Shown piece after piece: positions 24,766 to 32,028 of a DNA stretch of 32,028 bases. How positions within the stretch are numbered: position 1 is the first letter of the stretch; each line of letters begins with the position of its first letter. This stretch comes from Scytonema sp. UIC 10036 (GTDB lineage Bacteria; Cyanobacteriota; Cyanobacteriia; Cyanobacteriales; Nostocaceae): NCBI RefSeq assembly GCF_009725235.1, contig NZ_WJFC01000158.1, positions 1 through 32,028 on the forward strand, written 5' to 3'. The notes beneath the pieces are model-generated. The model was given only the letters and a program-made list of their open reading frames with translations. It was not told where the DNA came from and did not search any database. A program made the position numbers and the translations under genes.

Positions 24766-25616
24766 ATAGAAGATAAATAATATTTAAAAAATATAAATAA
24801 ATCAATAATGTGATCGCACCTACTTGATGCGTCTCCGCGTCCCCTAGTCTCCGCGTCGCACTTCGAACGTGCCATTCGGGCTGGCTCCCCAACCTACGTG
24901 TTTTCGGATTTTTAGGCAAAACCCGACAAGTATTGAGACCACTTCTTGGAGCCATTTTTGATGCTCTGATTAATTTTATAGACAGTATCTAAAATATCAA
25001 TAAAGTGCGTACAGGTATTCTGTATGGGCGGTTTAAGACTGACGTTTGGGAGAATTTACTGTCTAAAGCAAAAGCGATGACACAAAAGCTAAAGTCAGCC
25101 GTCATGTTCGTGTTACCTAAGCGAGAGCAAAAAAAAGCAGGTCATGATGTTGTGTGAGTTAAAGCTGTTAGCATAAAATAGAGCTTATAGCAAAACATTA
25201 GCTTGCACTTGTAACTACAAGCAATCTCTAGCAAAGCCACTAAAAGTGGACAAATTGGGTCTATCTGTAGATTGATTTTAATACAGGTAAAAGTTCATTC
25301 TTGAGGTCGATACATAATCCAGCGCTTTCATATTAGAAAAAGAATAAGCTAACCCATGTGGATAGGTATCCTTGAAGAACGCGATCGAGCTAGTGATGGC
25401 AGAAGCGTATTTATGAAAAGCTTGAGCTTTTGTCTCAAGGTAAGATTGCTTTGTTATGACTGTGTTGAAAACTCTTTCAAAAGATACCAATTGCCGTTAG
25501 TTGTTGTGGTATTCAAAACTCATAACAGGTAAGCGCTTATTATGGGGTTTGTCTGTTTGTGGTTAAAGCCATGTGTGCGTGATTTTTGGATAACCTAATC
25601 ATTAGGAGGAATTTAA
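24766..25616. other. Long gap, possibly decayed coding DNA
   Basis: About 850 bp without a convincing gene. At about 24839-24870 there is a short CTCCGCGTC repeat. From about 24900 to 25158 the plus strand reads GKTRQVLRPLLGAIFDALIN, then one stop (TAA at 24987-24989), then RTGILYGRFKTDVWENLLSK and on to a stop at 25156. That is protein-like sequence broken once and not recognised. A minus-strand frame at 25278-25490 lacks support. The 25500-25616 end should contain the promoter of the next gene. Confidence 0.4.
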
Positions 25617-25982
25617 ATGAAGAAAGTAGGTTTTGGCTTATCTATGCTGCGTCCAGTACGTTTTGTCATTGTTGCAATTACTTGTGCCTTGTTGTTTTTC
25701 TCTAATACTGTCGCTGCTTCTGCAACAGTTGGTACCAACACCAGCAATCCTAAAGAAGCTACAACACAGTTACTAGAGACACAGAAAAGAACTGATGAAG
25801 CCTCTGCAAAACCACCTCTCAGTGCTGAAGATCAAATTGAGGCAACAAAGGGCGGTGGGCTAAATGAAATTCAGGGAACCGCCGATATTGAGAAGATGAA
25901 GCGTCCTGAAAATTCACGCAATGCAACAACAGTAGAAGATGAAGTGAAGAATTTGTTAAACAAAGTAACTGGTAATGACTAA
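25617..25982 (+). CDS. Low-temperature-induced-type secreted protein
   Basis: 121 aa. A signal peptide or membrane anchor covers residues 10-37 (RPVRFVIVAITCALLFFSNT, then AAASA), followed by a hydrophilic, Thr-, Glu- and Lys-rich mature part with GGGLNEIQGTADIEKMKRP near residues 78-96 and a C-terminal helix (VEDEVKNLLNKVTG). It resembles proteins annotated in Nostoc as low-temperature-induced proteins; function in the periplasm or at the membrane is unknown. Good AGGAGG ribosome site eight bases before the ATG. Three stem-loops follow it, the last a likely terminator. It opens a run of stress-type genes. Confidence 0.65.
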   Translation: MKKVGFGLSMLRPVRFVIVAITCALLFFSNTVAASATVGTNTSNPKEATTQLLETQKRTDEASAKPPLSAEDQIEATKGGGLNEIQGTADIEKMKRPENSRNATTVEDEVKNLLNKVTGND

Positions 25983-26020
25983 GTAACATTTCATACTTTT
26001 TACTGAATCGGGATATCTTT

Positions 26021-26073
26021 TTTTGAAATGCATTTCAAAAGTAAATAGCTGCTCAAAACGTTAGGTTTTGAGC
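26021..26073. repeat. Two short palindromes after the low-temperature gene
   Basis: A perfect 20-base palindrome TTTTGAAATGCATTTCAAAA (26021-26040), and a 9-bp stem GCTCAAAAC/GTTTTGAGC with a 5-base loop (26051-26073). Either could be a protein-binding or RNA-stability element. Confidence 0.6.
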
Positions 26074-26108
26074 CGTTGGTTAAAGACTATACCAATCTTA
26101 CCAATAGG

Positions 26109-26150
26109 ATAGGCATCTTGACAGCTGATTGCAAGATGCCTATTTCTATT
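26109..26150 (+). terminator. Intrinsic terminator
   Basis: 12-bp perfect stem ATAGGCATCTTG (26109-26120) with CAAGATGCCTAT (26132-26143), 11-base loop, then TTCTATT. It lies 127 bp after the low-temperature gene and 86 bp before dps, isolating the two. Confidence 0.85.
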
Positions 26151-26235
26151 TCTCACGATCTTTCCTTAGGTTGATGATGATACGGGATAGAATTTGTGAA
26201 CTTAATTAAAGAAGATAGCTGAGGGATACCAAACA

Positions 26236-26775
26236 ATGCGTAAATTAAATATTGGTTTATCAGAAGAACAACGTCAAGGCGTGATTGAGTTGCTAAATAA
26301 AGATTTGGCAGATGCCTACGTACTTTTAGTTAAAACTAAAAAGTTCCATTGGGATGTTGTGGGACCTCAATTCCGTACTCTTCACGAACTTTGGGAAGAA
26401 CAGTATCAAACGCTCACAGAAACCATTGATGCTTTAGCTGAGCGAGTTCGGACTTTGGGCGGATACCCAGTAGGCACTTTGCAAGGATTTCTAGATATTG
26501 CCACTCTTAAAGAGGAAGGTGGTAATGTACCCACAGCGACTGAGATGGTGGCTCGATTGGTAGACGATCACGAGCAAATTATTCGCAACTTACGGGAACA
26601 TATAGATCGCAGTAGTGATGATTTCCACGATGAAGGAACTGCGGATTTCTTAACTGGATTGATGGAAGGACACGAAGAAATGGCTTGGATGCTGCGTTCT
26701 TTCATTGAAGGACAGTCTATTCAAGCTGACGGTTCAAATAGACTAGAACAAACAAAAACCCCTGTAGGCGTTTAA
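26236..26775 (+). CDS. dps: Dps-family ferritin (DNA protection during starvation)
   Basis: Cytosolic 12-mer mini-ferritin of 179 aa that oxidises Fe(II) with peroxide and stores iron, limiting oxidative damage. The inter-subunit ferroxidase site is intact: His38 (KKFHWDV), His50 (LHELWEEQY), Asp65 and Glu69 (ETIDALAER), with the spacing of the Listeria protein (12, 15 and 4 residues). The C-terminal tail (about 160-179) is short and not very basic, so DNA binding is uncertain. Own terminator upstream; a GGACTGG/CCAGTCC hairpin (26784-26805) follows the stop. Confidence 0.95.
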   Translation: MRKLNIGLSEEQRQGVIELLNKDLADAYVLLVKTKKFHWDVVGPQFRTLHELWEEQYQTLTETIDALAERVRTLGGYPVGTLQGFLDIATLKEEGGNVPTATEMVARLVDDHEQIIRNLREHIDRSSDDFHDEGTADFLTGLMEGHEEMAWMLRSFIEGQSIQADGSNRLEQTKTPVGV

Positions 26776-26783
26776 GGCATTAT

Positions 26784-26836
26784 GGACTGGGGATGTCGCC
26801 AGTCCCTAGTCCCCAATTCCTAGTCCCCAGCCCCCA
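26784..26836. repeat. Hairpin and CCCTAGT heptamer repeat after dps
   Basis: A 7-bp stem GGACTGG (26784-26790) with CCAGTCC (26799-26805) is followed by CCTAGTCCCCAATTCCTAGT-type units to about 26836. It lies just before the ribosome site of the next gene. Confidence 0.65.
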
Positions 26837-26856
26837 TTAATAAAAGGAGTATCCAG

Positions 26857-27624
26857 GTGGCAGAAGCATACAAAGCAGAACGTACTATCTCAGCTGTTTT
26901 TAAAGAGCAGAACCAAGTTAATGATGTCATTCGACGTTTATTAGATCGAGGTGTATCAAGAGACCACATCTCGGTTATGGGTCGAAACTTTCAATCAGAA
27001 ACCCGAATTGCTGGTTTCATTAGTAAAAGAGATGTCATTTTAGGAGGATTGAGAACAGGAGCAATCTTTGGCTCTTTGTTCGGTTCCTTCCTCAGCTTGC
27101 TGACTGGTGTTGGTGTACTGTTTATTCCTTTTGTCGGTCCCATTGTTGCCGCAGGTCCTATTGGTGCAATACTACTAGGGGCTGCTAGTGGTGCGATCGC
27201 AGGTAGCGCTGGAGCAGGTTTAGTATCTGTCTTAACTGCATTGGGAATGCCAGAAGACAAAGCAGCGATTTATCAAACTCGCTTGCAAGCAGGTGAATTC
27301 CTAGTTATGACAGAAGTTCCTGCAGAACGTTCTGGAGAGTTTCAACTTCTACTGCAAAGTGCAGGTGGCGAAGAAGTTCATACAATCGAGCAAGCTTTAC
27401 CTCGTGCATGTACTAGTGGTTGTAACAGCCCAGAGGATTTATCTCCAGAGATTCGCTCTCATCTTTCTGTTGAAGCTCAAAACACATTCATTGAGCGCTA
27501 CAATAACGTCCTAAAAGAAACCAACGATGAATCTAAGGCTGAACAAGCTGCTTGGGAAACAGTTCATCAGCGATATGATGAAGACGAAAACGGTGTTCTT
27601 TCTAAAGTAAAAACCACTGTTTAG
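26857..27624 (+). CDS. Stress-type membrane protein: YflT-like plus Gly-rich transmembrane plus ChaB domain
   Basis: 255 aa in three parts. Residues about 7-48 ([20 protein letters not shown]) resemble the YflT/general-stress-17M fold. Residues about 63-125 are two Gly/Ala-rich membrane segments ([39 protein letters not shown]). Residues about 191-240 ([13 protein letters not shown], then [15 protein letters not shown]) match the small ChaB domain. Start is GTG at 26857, with AAGGAG seven bases upstream. ChaB-domain proteins are linked to cation or stress functions, but the role here is unknown. Fusion of the three parts in one chain is the notable point. Confidence 0.75.
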   Translation: MAEAYKAERTISAVFKEQNQVNDVIRRLLDRGVSRDHISVMGRNFQSETRIAGFISKRDVILGGLRTGAIFGSLFGSFLSLLTGVGVLFIPFVGPIVAAGPIGAILLGAASGAIAGSAGAGLVSVLTALGMPEDKAAIYQTRLQAGEFLVMTEVPAERSGEFQLLLQSAGGEEVHTIEQALPRACTSGCNSPEDLSPEIRSHLSVEAQNTFIERYNNVLKETNDESKAEQAAWETVHQRYDEDENGVLSKVKTTV

Positions 27625-27632
27625 TATGTATG

Positions 27633-27718
27633 TTAGGTTGAGGAGCGAAACCCAACCTAGGGCAATTTATAACTCGTTGGGTTTCGTTCCTCAACCCAAC
27701 CTACGGCAATTTATAACT
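27633..27718. repeat. Inverted pair of the GTAGGTTGGGTT repeat
   Basis: A unit at 27633-27659 and an inverted unit at 27675-27704 flank GGCAATTTATAACT, which recurs directly at 27705-27718. The pair can form a long hairpin between convergent genes and probably stops both. The second copy supplies the last codons (YKLP, stop) of the leftward gene. Confidence 0.8.
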
Positions 27719-28129
27719 AGCAACTCTTATAATTAACTCACCTTGTCGAGGATCGCGGCTAAAGATAAAAGCTCCTTTCTCCGTTTCATTAGTAGATAAA
27801 AAATCGATCTGAATATCGCCTGTTTCCGTCACTTCACCATTCATCCGTAACTCAGCAACAACCTGAATTGACTCTGCCGTTTCTCCCCCTGTATTAACAA
27901 CCTCAAAGGGAACATAAAAATGCCCGTTAACTTGTCGAATAGCTTGTTTGTTGCTCACGGAAAGGACAGGAGGTTCTTGCTTATCGTTCAGCCAAGTGTA
28001 GCATACTAAACTAACAACTACTGCTAGGATAAATGATGCGGCTCCAAAAGTAACCCACTCTGCTAGACTGCGCTTTGGTTGCTGTTGTTCTCTGTAAGAA
28101 TCTGTAAGTTCGTTTATTTGTTGGCTCAT
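27701..28129 (-). CDS. TIGR02588 family membrane-anchored protein
   Basis: 142 aa. A cytoplasmic N-terminus of about 22 residues, one membrane helix (about 25-45, EWVTFGAASFILAVVVSLVC), then a strand-rich domain (about 50-140: VNGHFYVPFEVVNTGGETAES). It matches my memory of TIGR02588, a family reported always to lie beside TIGR02587, as it does here. The ATG at 28129 overlaps the upstream stop codon (ATGA), so the pair is translationally coupled. Function unknown. The C-terminus (YKLP) is formed by repeat sequence and may be shortened or altered relative to relatives. Confidence 0.8.
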   Translation of the reverse strand: MSQQINELTDSYREQQQPKRSLAEWVTFGAASFILAVVVSLVCYTWLNDKQEPPVLSVSNKQAIRQVNGHFYVPFEVVNTGGETAESIQVVAELRMNGEVTETGDIQIDFLSTNETEKGAFIFSRDPRQGELIIRVASYKLP

Positions 28130-29025
28130 ACTGCTAACCTTCCTGCTGCGCCTCCGATAGTTGCTGGTAAGCCTAGCAGCACTGTGTGTTCCAACCAGAT
28201 TGTCCAAGGATCGTTAAAAGTTAATTGCTGAAAGAACCACAACATAAATGTAGCTGCTAGCAGTGAAACTAGGTAAGACATTACAGTTTCACTTAAAGGT
28301 CTTTGAAAAATTCCTTTTTGCTGTCTGCGCTTTTGCTGATTTGAAAATCCTGCTTCAAACACAATACCGTAGGAAATTACCAAAGATGAAGCAAGAATAA
28401 TCAATACCCAAGGAGGAGAAACTGCTGCTGCTAACATTGGGACTTCGTCTGTAGGTGCGATGTTAAAAGCAATTACAGTTGCACCAATTAAGGTTGCACC
28501 AATATCAGCAAGAGTCGCGCTTAACTCTTGAGAATTTTGATTGTTTTTGCTGTTTGTTTGTGCTTGTGCATCGGGGTTACGACTATCTCCTAAAAAATGG
28601 TTAGCTAAAGCGACTCCTAAAGTAAACGGGACACTTTCAAAAACAGTTTTCCCTAAAGCTTCTTTCAGAGGTGTAGTCGGTGTAATTTCTTGTAATAATA
28701 TCAATACAAAAGCAGAGCAGGATACCCCTATCGCCATAGCTTCTACTGTGTCTGTTATTGATTGATAAGGTGGGCAGTTTCGCCTGTGTTTCTTAAAGCC
28801 TTCTGTACGATTCAGTAAGAAAACTACAACGAACATAAGCGCTACAGCCAACAACACCATTGGTGGTTTTGCTCTTGAACCAATCCACCACACTTCCATT
28901 GTATAAAGTAAAGGGATACCAAATAAAAATCCTCCACAACTACCCCTAATGATGTCATTTATCTCACTCTTCCAAATTTTTTTCTTACGATTTTTGGCTA
29001 TCTCCATAATGCAGTTTTCACTCAT
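28126..29025 (-). CDS. TIGR02587/DUF2391 family multi-pass membrane protein
   Basis: 299 aa integral membrane protein with about seven helices (near residues 25-48, 55-72, 92-112, 128-142, 178-195, 203-222, 250-270). Motifs recognisable by eye are GSCGGFLFGIPLLYTMEVWW near the N-terminus and FESVPFTLGVALANHFLG in the middle. It matches my memory of TIGR02587 (DUF2391), the constant operon partner of TIGR02588. No transport or catalytic residues can be assigned. The start could be Met1 at 29025 or Met7; no strong ribosome site is seen. The ATGA overlap with TIGR02588 points to a two-protein complex. Confidence 0.82.
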   Translation of the reverse strand: MSENCIMEIAKNRKKKIWKSEINDIIRGSCGGFLFGIPLLYTMEVWWIGSRAKPPMVLLAVALMFVVVFLLNRTEGFKKHRRNCPPYQSITDTVEAMAIGVSCSAFVLILLQEITPTTPLKEALGKTVFESVPFTLGVALANHFLGDSRNPDAQAQTNSKNNQNSQELSATLADIGATLIGATVIAFNIAPTDEVPMLAAAVSPPWVLIILASSLVISYGIVFEAGFSNQQKRRQQKGIFQRPLSETVMSYLVSLLAATFMLWFFQQLTFNDPWTIWLEHTVLLGLPATIGGAAGRLAV

Positions 29026-29196
29026 TTTTTATCTGGGTATAAAAATTATAAATGATTTTAAGTAGTAATGCCCACCACACAAGCTTTTTGTGCGGTATAG
29101 CCCTACCTACGAGTTTACAAATCAAATACGATTGCTATATATGTAAATACTATTATTAAATATCATTTTTTTATTTTAAGTGAAATAAAAAAATGA

Positions 29197-29227
29197 TTCG
29201 GTTAATCTGATAAATTAATTAACCGAA
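29197..29227 (-). terminator. Intrinsic terminator for the GlsB/YeaQ gene
   Basis: On the minus strand TTCGGTTAAT and ATTAACCGAA form a perfect 10-bp stem with an 11-base loop, followed by TCATTTTTTTATTT. It lies about 120 bp past the glsB-like stop codon. Confidence 0.75.
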
Positions 29228-29321
29228 CCTTTTACATTTTTCGCTCATATTATGAAAATTATTAAGTTTTTGTGATAACTCCACTGTTTAAATGACCAGT
29301 TACGTATATGGTTCTTAATTG

Positions 29322-29348
29322 GTCACTGGTCACTGGTTACTGGTCACT
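29322..29348. repeat. GGTCACT heptamer repeat
   Basis: Four units of TGGTCACT or TGGTTACT in tandem, ending next to the stop codon of the leftward GlsB/YeaQ gene. Confidence 0.8.
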
Positions 29349-29349
29349 G

Positions 29350-29619
29350 TTAAGCAGCACTACGAGTTACTAAGCCCCACAAGAAGATCGCAATCATTGC
29401 TCCAAGAATTGCTACAAGTAAACCGGGAATACTCAAGCTAGCAGCAGCAAATTGTAGCGTTCCCGTTTCCAAGAAAGTAACTAAAGCACCTCCGATGAAA
29501 GCACCAACAATACCGAGAATCATTGTGGCAATAATTCCACCACCTTGATGACCGGGATAAATAGCTTTGGCAATTGCTCCAGCAATTAGACCTAGTACAA
29601 TCCAAGCAATGATATTCAT
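29350..29619 (-). CDS. GlsB/YeaQ/YmgE family stress membrane protein
   Basis: 89 aa, three hydrophobic helices (about 3-22, 29-50, 62-84) rich in Gly and Ala, with the family pattern IIAWIVLGLIAGAIAKAI at the N-terminus and GIVGAFIGGALV in the middle. These small inner-membrane proteins are often induced by acid, osmotic or envelope stress; the mechanism is unknown. ATG preceded by GAGGAA. Single-gene unit with its own terminator. Confidence 0.9.
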   Translation of the reverse strand: MNIIAWIVLGLIAGAIAKAIYPGHQGGGIIATMILGIVGAFIGGALVTFLETGTLQFAAASLSIPGLLVAILGAMIAIFLWGLVTRSAA

Positions 29620-29982
29620 AGCTTAAATTCCTCATTTCTTAATGATTTAGAAACTAATTTATCAAAATAAATTGAGTCCCTCTTCTATCACAAGTTCAGT
29701 GAGTATTCTGTCGCAAGAGTTATAAATATTGTTGTCAGTGGTTAGTTGTTATTTGTTGGTAGGGGCGCAACGCCTTGCGCCCGTACATAATTAGTGGTTA
29801 ATCTATAAAATTGTTATAGGGTGGACAAATTTTGCCCACCCCACCTTACAGAGACTTTATACTCTCAATTGTCTATTATTTTGTAAATTTTAGGGCAGAC
29901 TGTTCCCCATCCCAAGTAATAGTTAAATTTAACTGAAAAATCTGGCAGAACTCGTAAAAAAGTTCATTGCTCCTCATCAGTT
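29620..29982. other. Gap with hairpin repeats
   Basis: No gene. Two dispersed hairpin repeats: GGGCGCAA-CGCC-TTGCGCCC at 29763-29782 and GGGTGGACAAATTTTGCCCA CCC at about 29820-29842. Both are common types in cyanobacterial intergenic DNA. The glsB-like promoter should lie near 29640-29700. Confidence 0.5.
29763..29842. repeat. Two dispersed hairpin repeats
   Basis: An 8-bp perfect stem GGGCGCAA/TTGCGCCC (29763-29782, loop CGCC) and a second palindromic unit, GGGTGGACAAA / TTTGCCCACCC (about 29820-29842). Confidence 0.7.
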
Positions 29983-30702
29983 TTATGCAACTAACCCAGA
30001 ACGGAGAGCACGAACAGCAGCCTGAGTACGGTCATCAGCGCAGAGTTTGTTCAGAATGTTGCGGACGTGGGTTTTGACTGTACCAACTGTGATATACAGC
30101 TTCTCAGCAATTTGTCCGTTGCTGCATCCAGCTACAATCAACTCTAGAATCTCTAGTTCCCTTTGTGTCAGTGGGTAGGTTTCTAGGACTTGCTCGTACT
30201 CTGAAGATAGTGCTTCTATTTTGACGGTTTTCGGCTTATCGGTAGGCTGATCTTCAGGTAACCCTTGCCGCATTTGACGCAGTACAACATTAGCGATCGC
30301 CGGATCTATCCAGGAGTTACCCGTGTGAGTTGCTTGGATTGCCTCTGTTAGCTTATCGATGCTAGTATCTTTCATATAGTATGAGTCAGCCCCTGCGGCG
30401 AAAGCGGCAAGCACTGCATCTTCAGTGTGCTCCATCGTCAGCACCAGAATTTTTGTTGACGTGTCGCCTGTTTCTGCTTGCCACTGTCTAAATCTTCGGG
30501 TCAGCTCAATTCCATCTATATCGGGTAAACCAATATCCACAACAGCAACATCTGGCTTAGCAGTTTCTAAAAGTTTTAATCCTTTACTAGCATTTGGTGC
30601 TTCGCCAATAACTCGAAGTGTGCTGTTAGATTGTAATGCAGCTTTCAGCCCCATCCGTGTTAGGTCATGATCCTCAATGAGAACAATACTAATTTCGCTC
30701 AT
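29983..30702 (-). CDS. NarL/FixJ-family response regulator
   Basis: 239 aa transcription factor. The receiver domain (about 3-125) has the acidic pair Glu10/Asp11, phospho-acceptor Asp56 (VVDIGLP), switch Thr89 (VLTM) and Lys111 (YMKD). The linker (about 140-170) is variable. The C-terminal LuxR-type helix-turn-helix (about 175-235) reads LTQRELEILELIVAG, then QIAEKLYITVGTVKTHVRNI. All key residues are intact, so it should be phosphorylated and bind DNA. No kinase gene is directly joined; a PAS-domain signalling gene begins 475 bp away in the opposite direction and could be its partner. Confidence 0.93.
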   Translation of the reverse strand: MSEISIVLIEDHDLTRMGLKAALQSNSTLRVIGEAPNASKGLKLLETAKPDVAVVDIGLPDIDGIELTRRFRQWQAETGDTSTKILVLTMEHTEDAVLAAFAAGADSYYMKDTSIDKLTEAIQATHTGNSWIDPAIANVVLRQMRQGLPEDQPTDKPKTVKIEALSSEYEQVLETYPLTQRELEILELIVAGCSNGQIAEKLYITVGTVKTHVRNILNKLCADDRTQAAVRALRSGLVA

Positions 30703-31176
30703 CGCTACACTCGCTCGCTCCTGGTTGCATCTGTCAATAGCCGACTAAAACGCAAACGTTTTTATTATTTTTCAACACCCAGGATAGATGATATTTACTC
30801 CATCTTGCATCCACCGATAGAAATAAGGTATTTCTTATCTATTTGTCATTGGATACAGATCGATATCTAGCTTGAGATATATGGCTCCTTTACAAAATGT
30901 TGTGGAATACTTATACAACTTCTATTTCTTACCATGTCGGGTTTTGAGGTTCGTGCAAGGTATGTAAATCGGAGACGTTTCATTCTTACTTTATCTCTCA
31001 TCTAAACTCACGTACTAAATCCTATTAATAATCTCCAGTCACAAGATTAAATTTTTATTATTAATTGCAAAAATGTTAATATTTTATATTAAGAAAAGTA
31101 ATTTCTGGATTAAGTATGATAATGACTATAGAAAAAGAGATTGTAGCACTCTTATTGAATTTCAACAACTTAAGAT
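30703..31176. other. Divergent promoter region between response regulator and PAS gene
   Basis: AT-rich, no gene on either strand; no recognisable operator or RNA. Contains the promoters of both flanking divergent genes. Confidence 0.45.
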
Positions 31177-32028
31177 ATGCTGAAGCATTCTAAATCTGGT
31201 ACAACCAAATTAGAAAATTGCAGAATGAACCCACGTTTAGAGGCAGAAAATATACAACTAGAGCTTTACGTCGAGATTGTTAAAAATATGCAATTCGGCT
31301 TGATTGTATGGCATCTAGAAGATCCCAACGATGTGACTTCATTCCGATTAGTCACTAGCAACCCTGCAGCCAGCCGCCTTACAGGAATGCCTCTTCAAGA
31401 CTTTGTCGCCAAACGGATCGCGGAATGTTTTCCTAGTGCGTACAAAGAAAACAGAGGGACTTTGGAATTGTATGCGGAAGTTGCGGTGTGCGATCGCCAC
31501 ATAGACCAATATGAAGCTTACTGTAGCGACGAAAGCATAGGAGGCAAATTTTTTAGCATTAAAGTGTTTCCCTTACCAAATCGGTGTATTGGAATTGTAT
31601 TTGATAATATTACACAACAAAAGCAAGCAGAGCAAGCATTACGCGAGACGGACGAACGGTTTCGTGCAACTTTTGAACAAGCAGCCGTTGGTATTGCTCA
31701 TGTAGCAATGGATGGTCGATGGTTGCGAGTTAACCAAAAATTATGTGAAATGGTTGGTTACTCCCATCAAGAACTTTTAGAACAAAGGTTTCAGGACATT
31801 ACCCATCCAGACGACTTGGAAAATGATTTAAACTGCATCAAGCAACTGCTAGCAGGTGAAATTGAGCATTATTCATTGGAAAAACGCTACATCCATAAGG
31901 ATGGCTCAATTGTTTGGATCGATTTGACAGTTTCTCTAGCAAAGGAAGAAAGAGGAGAGGGAAAAGACAAGGGAGAGGGGGGAGACAAGGGAGAAGATTC
32001 TACCTTGTCCCCCTTGTCCCCCTTGTCC
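31177..32028 (+). CDS. PAS-domain signalling protein, 3' end outside the window
   Basis: 284 codons, still open at the window edge. ATG at 31177 or, in the same frame, at 31225; neither has a strong ribosome site. A first PAS-like domain (about residues 25-150, [20 protein letters not shown], ending [14 protein letters not shown]) is followed by a second PAS domain ([20 protein letters not shown]; later [37 protein letters not shown]). Right after that the normal PAS strand pair is split by repeat-encoded sequence ([20 protein letters not shown], then TLSPLSPLS). The missing part is likely to carry further PAS/GAF and histidine-kinase or GGDEF domains. Divergent from the response regulator. 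Confidence 0.8.
   Translation, partial: MLKHSKSGTTKLENCRMNPRLEAENIQLELYVEIVKNMQFGLIVWHLEDPNDVTSFRLVTSNPAASRLTGMPLQDFVAKRIAECFPSAYKENRGTLELYAEVAVCDRHIDQYEAYCSDESIGGKFFSIKVFPLPNRCIGIVFDNITQQKQAEQALRETDERFRATFEQAAVGIAHVAMDGRWLRVNQKLCEMVGYSHQELLEQRFQDITHPDDLENDLNCIKQLLAGEIEHYSLEKRYIHKDGSIVWIDLTVSLAKEERGEGKDKGEGGDKGEDSTLSPLSPLS
31961..32028. repeat. Heptamer repeat inside the PAS gene
   Basis: GACAAGGGAGAGGGGG-type units (31966-31994) and the complementary CCTTGTCCCC units (32003-32028, continuing past the edge) form inverted arms in frame within the coding region, matching the arrangement of the intergenic arrays elsewhere. Confidence 0.8.

Larger units (their letters stand above)
29026..29349. 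other. Gap with terminator and short repeat
   Basis: AT-rich, no gene. Contains the terminator for the leftward glsB-like gene (29197-29227) and the GGTCACT heptamer repeat (29322-29348). The promoter of the TIGR02587 gene should lie near 29030-29100. Confidence 0.5.

Noticed and set aside
25278..25490. 70-aa minus-strand frame
   Set aside because: No recognisable domain, no ribosome site seen and isolated; kept only as part of the gap description.

Overview
The window is cyanobacterial, most probably a filamentous Nostocales-type genome. Signs of this are the frequent HIP1 octamer GCGATCGC (e.g. near 1456, 2895, 7798, 14147, 19732, 27192), a SigF-type sigma factor, ferredoxin-dependent sulfite reductase, a Cmp-type bicarbonate transporter, a carotenoid oxygenase, and a very large load of short tandem heptanucleotide repeats and palindromic dispersed repeats between genes. 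I cannot name the species. No rRNA, prophage, transposase gene or CRISPR array is visible.

Layout. 1-2.7 kb (+): sigma factor SigF, a proline-rich lipoprotein whose ends look PilP-like, and a small hypothetical protein. 2.8-5.9 kb: an alpha/beta hydrolase, a carotenoid oxygenase (-), and a histidine phosphatase only 35 bp away and divergent. 6.1-10.3 kb (-): ferredoxin-sulfite reductase carrying an extra C-terminal ribbon-helix-helix-like domain, an outer-membrane barrel-type protein with an apparent 1-base deletion near its end, and a DUF6671-like zinc-ribbon protein. 10.3-11.2 kb: repeats, including a MITE-like element. 11.3-15.7 kb (+): cmpA-cmpB-cmpC (high-affinity bicarbonate ABC transporter) without a cmpD; every gap in this operon holds a different heptamer repeat. 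16.0-17.9 kb (-): Na+/H+ antiporter. 18.3 kb: tRNA-Glu(UUC). 18.5-21.1 kb (-): a two-GAF histidine-kinase-like protein with its phospho-acceptor His replaced, directly followed by an SRPBCC protein. 21.8-23.5 kb: a ribbon-helix-helix protein (-), then an HNH endonuclease and a conserved hypothetical (+). 24.1-24.8 kb: three tandem tRNAs (Tyr, Ser-GCU, and an atypical Ser-UGA) followed by what looks like a P-type ATPase remnant.

25.6-30.7 kb is a stress and envelope neighbourhood: a low-temperature-induced-type secreted protein, Dps ferritin, a YflT/ChaB-type membrane protein, the TIGR02587/TIGR02588 membrane pair (ATGA overlap), a GlsB/YeaQ membrane peptide, and a NarL-type response regulator. 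A PAS-domain signalling gene starts at about 31.2 kb and runs off the window; its second PAS domain has been invaded by a heptamer repeat.

The genes are mostly ordinary cyanobacterial housekeeping and accessory functions. The unusual signal lies in (a) domain or residue oddities: Sir plus ribbon-helix-helix, the His-to-Asp kinase, the frameshifted barrel and the atypical tRNA-Ser; (b) how far repeats have spread into operon gaps, gene ends and even a coding region; and (c) the poorly characterised TIGR02587/TIGR02588 pair. All family names were recognised by eye and no database search was run.
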